Both the position numbers and the translations under genes were made by a program. From an uncultured Pleurocapsa sp. (GTDB taxonomy: Bacteria; Cyanobacteriota; Cyanobacteriia; Cyanobacteriales; Xenococcaceae): 6,051 nt of DNA. The notes under the pieces are model-generated. The model saw nothing but the letters and a program-made list of their open reading frames with translations, had not been told where the DNA came from and did no database searches. Below, piece by piece: positions 5,559-6,051 of the stretch (within the stretch, counting starts at the first letter, position 1; each line of letters begins with the position of its first letter). The stretch lies in NCBI GenBank assembly GCA_937884735.1, contig CAKZYI010000269.1:1-6051 (forward strand), written 5' to 3'.

Positions 5559-6051
5559 CTAGAAAGCCACTGTCTGAGCCGTTTCCAGATTGATTACCCA
5601 AACACCGCAAATTCTTTCGTTGAGCGTTTCCGTTAAAGGAAGACCACTAAATACGGCGGTTTCCCTCACCTGAGATAGTCCAACAAAAGCTAATGAGCCA
5701 TAAAAATCAACACCACGAGTAAAGCCTGGAAGAGTAATAATGGTTTCGAGCTTTCCTGTATTGCGATCGCAAAGAGAAATACTACCCTGCCCTGATTCTA
5801 ATACCCAAAGACGGTCTTGATACCATCGAGGCGAATGGGGCATAGATATACCTCGACTAATAATTTCATTACTAGCTACGTCGATCAAAATACCACCATT
5901 GGCTTTATTATCTCGCCAGCCTCCCATAGTGTCTGTTTCTCCCAGTGCAGTAACGTATTTTGGTTGATGGTTTATCATTGCTAAACCATTGAGATGACAT
6001 CGATCTTCTGGGGTTAAAGCAGTGACGAAATTTGGTCGCCATTGGGGAACA
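5559..6051 (-). CDS. TIGR03032/DUF4915-family protein (5' end beyond window; interrupted by in-frame TAG)
   Basis: The frame enters from the right edge (first full codon 6050-6048, reading VPQWRPNFVTALTPEDRCHL) and runs 163 codons to TAG at 5559-5561. The methionine at 5978 is internal, because conserved sequence continues upstream of it. Recognisable family motifs, numbered from the first visible residue, are KYVTALGETDT (31-41), SMPHSPRWY (69-77), LWVLESGQG (81-89), LPGFTRG (107-113), GLSQVRE (124-130) and ERICGVWV (145-152). The family is uncharacterised. The repeated pattern of aromatic, glycine and short beta-strand segments suggests a beta-propeller-like fold, which is inference. No signal peptide can be judged without the N-terminus. 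The gene appears broken by one nonsense codon near its 3' end, since 54 family-like codons follow in frame. If translation stops there, the protein loses its conserved C-terminal segment. Confidence 0.88.
   Translation of the reverse strand, partial: VPQWRPNFVTALTPEDRCHLNGLAMINHQPKYVTALGETDTMGGWRDNKANGGILIDVASNEIISRGISMPHSPRWYQDRLWVLESGQGSISLCDRNTGKLETIITLPGFTRGVDFYGSLAFVGLSQVRETAVFSGLPLTETLNERICGVWVINLETAQTVAF
5763..5770. repeat. HIP1 octamer GCGATCGC
   Basis: Copy inside the TIGR03032-family gene, encoding Cys-Asp-Arg. Confidence 0.9.

Noticed and set aside
5976..5978. ATG at 5978 as the start of the TIGR03032 gene
   Set aside because: The frame upstream is open to the window edge and encodes conserved-looking sequence (TALTPEDRCHLNGLA), so this Met is internal.

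Overview
The window is from a low-GC cyanobacterium. This rests on five copies of the HIP1 octamer GCGATCGC (585-592, 1506-1513, 2995-3002, 4252-4259, 5763-5770), where chance predicts about 0.1 in 6 kb, on heptad short tandem repeats in an intergenic gap, on AT-rich gaps with weak Shine-Dalgarno sites, and on gene families common in cyanobacteria. I cannot name the genus.

Layout. Positions 1-1565 (minus strand) hold most of a bacterial dynamin-like GTPase whose C-terminus lies beyond the left edge. Immediately upstream of it, also on the minus strand, is a clear paralogue (1880-3772). Its annotated end is an in-frame TAA, and 50 further codons stay open in the same frame down to a second TAA at 1727-1729, so it appears C-terminally truncated. 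A divergent AT-rich gap of 344 bp follows, with candidate promoters for the dynamin pair (minus) and for a ribokinase-type PfkB sugar kinase (4117-5046, plus). Convergent with the kinase is a very small minus-strand ORF (5091-5207, 38 aa) predicted to be a single-span membrane protein. At the right edge is the 3' part of a minus-strand TIGR03032/DUF4915-family gene. It is interrupted by an in-frame TAG at 5559-5561, with 54 more family-like codons continuing to TAA at 5394-5396.

How the genes fit together. The two dynamins share orientation and ancestry and may act as a pair in membrane remodelling or protection. The kinase, the small membrane ORF and the TIGR03032 gene show no obvious functional link to them or to each other. 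The most notable observation is that two unrelated genes each carry one nonsense codon in an otherwise undamaged frame. Recent nonsense mutation, base-call error, or stop-codon readthrough would all fit, and the sequence alone cannot decide. No tRNA, rRNA, CRISPR array, insertion sequence or replication origin was seen.
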